From: Streptomyces sp. NBC_01408
GTDB taxonomy: Bacteria > Actinomycetota > Actinomycetes > Streptomycetales > Streptomycetaceae
DNA: 64,000 nt
Direction: 5' to 3'
Assembly (NCBI RefSeq): GCF_026340255.1
Contig: NZ_JAPEPJ010000001.1
Coordinates: 496,001-560,000 of the forward strand
Under the pieces are notes generated by a model. The model did not search any database. It was not told the origin of the DNA and worked only from the letters and a program-made list of their open reading frames with translations. Of the stretch, positions 63,307 through 64,000 are shown in pieces; the stretch's first letter is position 1; each line of letters starts with the position of its first letter. The translations under genes and the position numbers were made by a program.

Positions 63307-64000
63307 GAACCGTCCTTCTGTACGGGGCCGGAGCCTGAGTACTCCTGGCTGATGGTGTCGGCGGTACGCAGGACCAGGGGCAGCAGTTCGAGCAGCCCCT
63401 CGGCGGACACGACCACGCTCGGCGCGGAGACGGACAGCGCGGCGACGACCCGCCCGCCCGGCCCGCGCACCGGCGCGCCGAGGCAGTTGACGGACTCCTC
63501 GTGCCCCCCGAGGTCCGTGGCCCAGCCCTGCTCCCGGACGAGGGCCAGCTCGCGGAGGAAGGCGGCTGCGTCCGGCGTCGAGCGGGCGGTGTGGCGCGGG
63601 TACTCCAGCCGCCGCGCCAGCGCCTCGCGCTCGGGCCCGGGCAGATCGGCGAGGAGCAGCTTGGCGACGGCGGCGACGGTGAGGGCGACGGGCTTGCCGA
63701 TGCGGGAGTACATGCGCACCGGGTAGCGGCTGTCGACCTTGTCGATGTACACGACCTCGTCGTCCTGGTGGAGGGCGAGGTGGACGGTGTGACCGGTGGC
63801 CCTGTTCAGCTCGACCAGGTGGGGGTGCGCGATCTCCCGGACGTCCAGGTTCTCGACGGCCTCGGCGGCGAGCGCGAAGAGCTGCGCCCCGAGCCGGTAG
63901 CGGCCGTCGGCCTGCCGGTACACGAAGCGGTGCTCGTGCAGGGTGCGCAGCAGGCGCAGCGCGGTGCTTTTGTGCACGCCGAGCTCGTCGGCGACCTGGC
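63303..64000 (-). CDS. IclR-family transcriptional regulator (N-terminus outside window)
   Basis: 232 codons are visible and the frame is open to the window edge, so the HTH is cut. Visible parts are the end of the HTH (VADELGVHKSTALRLLRTLHEHRFV) and wing, and the effector domain (IAHPHLVELNRATGHTVHLALHQDDEVVYIDKV, then GKPVALTVAAVAKLLLADLPG and GHEESVNCLGAPVRGPGGRVVAALSVS). Its gene ends by overlapping the RidA start, so it may regulate a nearby amino-acid or aromatic catabolic function. Confidence 0.93.
   Translation of the reverse strand, partial: QVADELGVHKSTALRLLRTLHEHRFVYRQADGRYRLGAQLFALAAEAVENLDVREIAHPHLVELNRATGHTVHLALHQDDEVVYIDKVDSRYPVRMYSRIGKPVALTVAAVAKLLLADLPGPEREALARRLEYPRHTARSTPDAAAFLRELALVREQGWATDLGGHEESVNCLGAPVRGPGGRVVAALSVSAPSVVVSAEGLLELLPLVLRTADTISQEYSGSGPVQKDGS

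Overview
This 64 kb window reads as a core stretch of a Streptomyces chromosome (or a very close relative). The base composition is very GC-rich, most reading frames are open because of strong third-position GC bias, and GTG starts are common. The gene content is also typical: a WhiB-like regulator, a SpoIIE/HATPase phosphatase, a DasR-type chitinase operator, secreted M14 and SGNH hydrolases, and a Tad/Flp pilus locus. The order xseB - nitroreductase - DUF4245 - glpX - wbl - DUF1707 - class I fumarase - class II fumarase matches what I recall of the S. coelicolor SCO5055-SCO5042 region. That synteny is remembered, not searched.

Layout. 1-11 kb: central metabolism (end of xseB, malonic semialdehyde reductase-like nitroreductase, glpX, both fumarase classes, a glycerophosphodiesterase), a WhiB-like protein, a LiaF-like surface protein and a secreted SGNH hydrolase. 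11-18 kb: a PP2C phosphatase with the only TTA codon I found in a gene of the window, a class A penicillin-binding protein, and an SPFH protein coupled to a ribbon-helix-helix protein behind a perfect 16-bp palindrome. 17.7-26.6 kb: PadR-controlled ABC exporter, divergent oxyR / ahpCD, a membrane protein, an AI-2E family transporter and a lytic-transglycosylase-like protein. 27-40 kb: PIN-PhoH ATPase, cis-prenyltransferase, aldo/keto reductase, prepilin peptidase, DUF192, SMI1/KNR4, an orphan solute-binding lipoprotein, serine hydrolase, NTF2-like protein, polysaccharide deacetylase, and an MFS exporter with its divergent TetR. 40.7-46.1 kb: a WXG100-like / DUF1023 hydrolase / lipoprotein operon ending in a truncated paralogue, a second TetR unit with twin palindromes, and a decayed patch. 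46.2-57.4 kb: a 14-gene Tad pilus locus on the minus strand with its own two-component system. 57.8-64 kb: GH18 chitinase under a predicted DasR site, an inserted TnpB-like gene, M14 carboxypeptidase, RidA and the start of an IclR regulator.

How the parts fit. The Tad locus encodes CpaB, TadZ, two TadE-type pseudopilins, the TadA ATPase, TadB/TadC platform proteins, Flp pilin, TadG, an OmpA-domain protein and a lipoprotein. The only prepilin peptidase seen lies 15 kb away. The two-component pair sits between the assembly genes and flp, and a palindrome shared by the flp promoter spacer and the regulator's 3' end is a candidate operator. AhpC/AhpD with OxyR form the peroxide-defence module. 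The MFS/TetR, NTF2/TetR and PadR/ABC pairs each show repeated dyads in their promoter regions, which suggests local autoregulated circuits.

Most start codons here were chosen by hand from Shine-Dalgarno spacing, family N-termini or overlap with the upstream stop. Several genes have no Shine-Dalgarno but a TANNNT box 6-7 bases before the start and are probably leaderless. I found no rRNA, tRNA, CRISPR array or large biosynthetic cluster.
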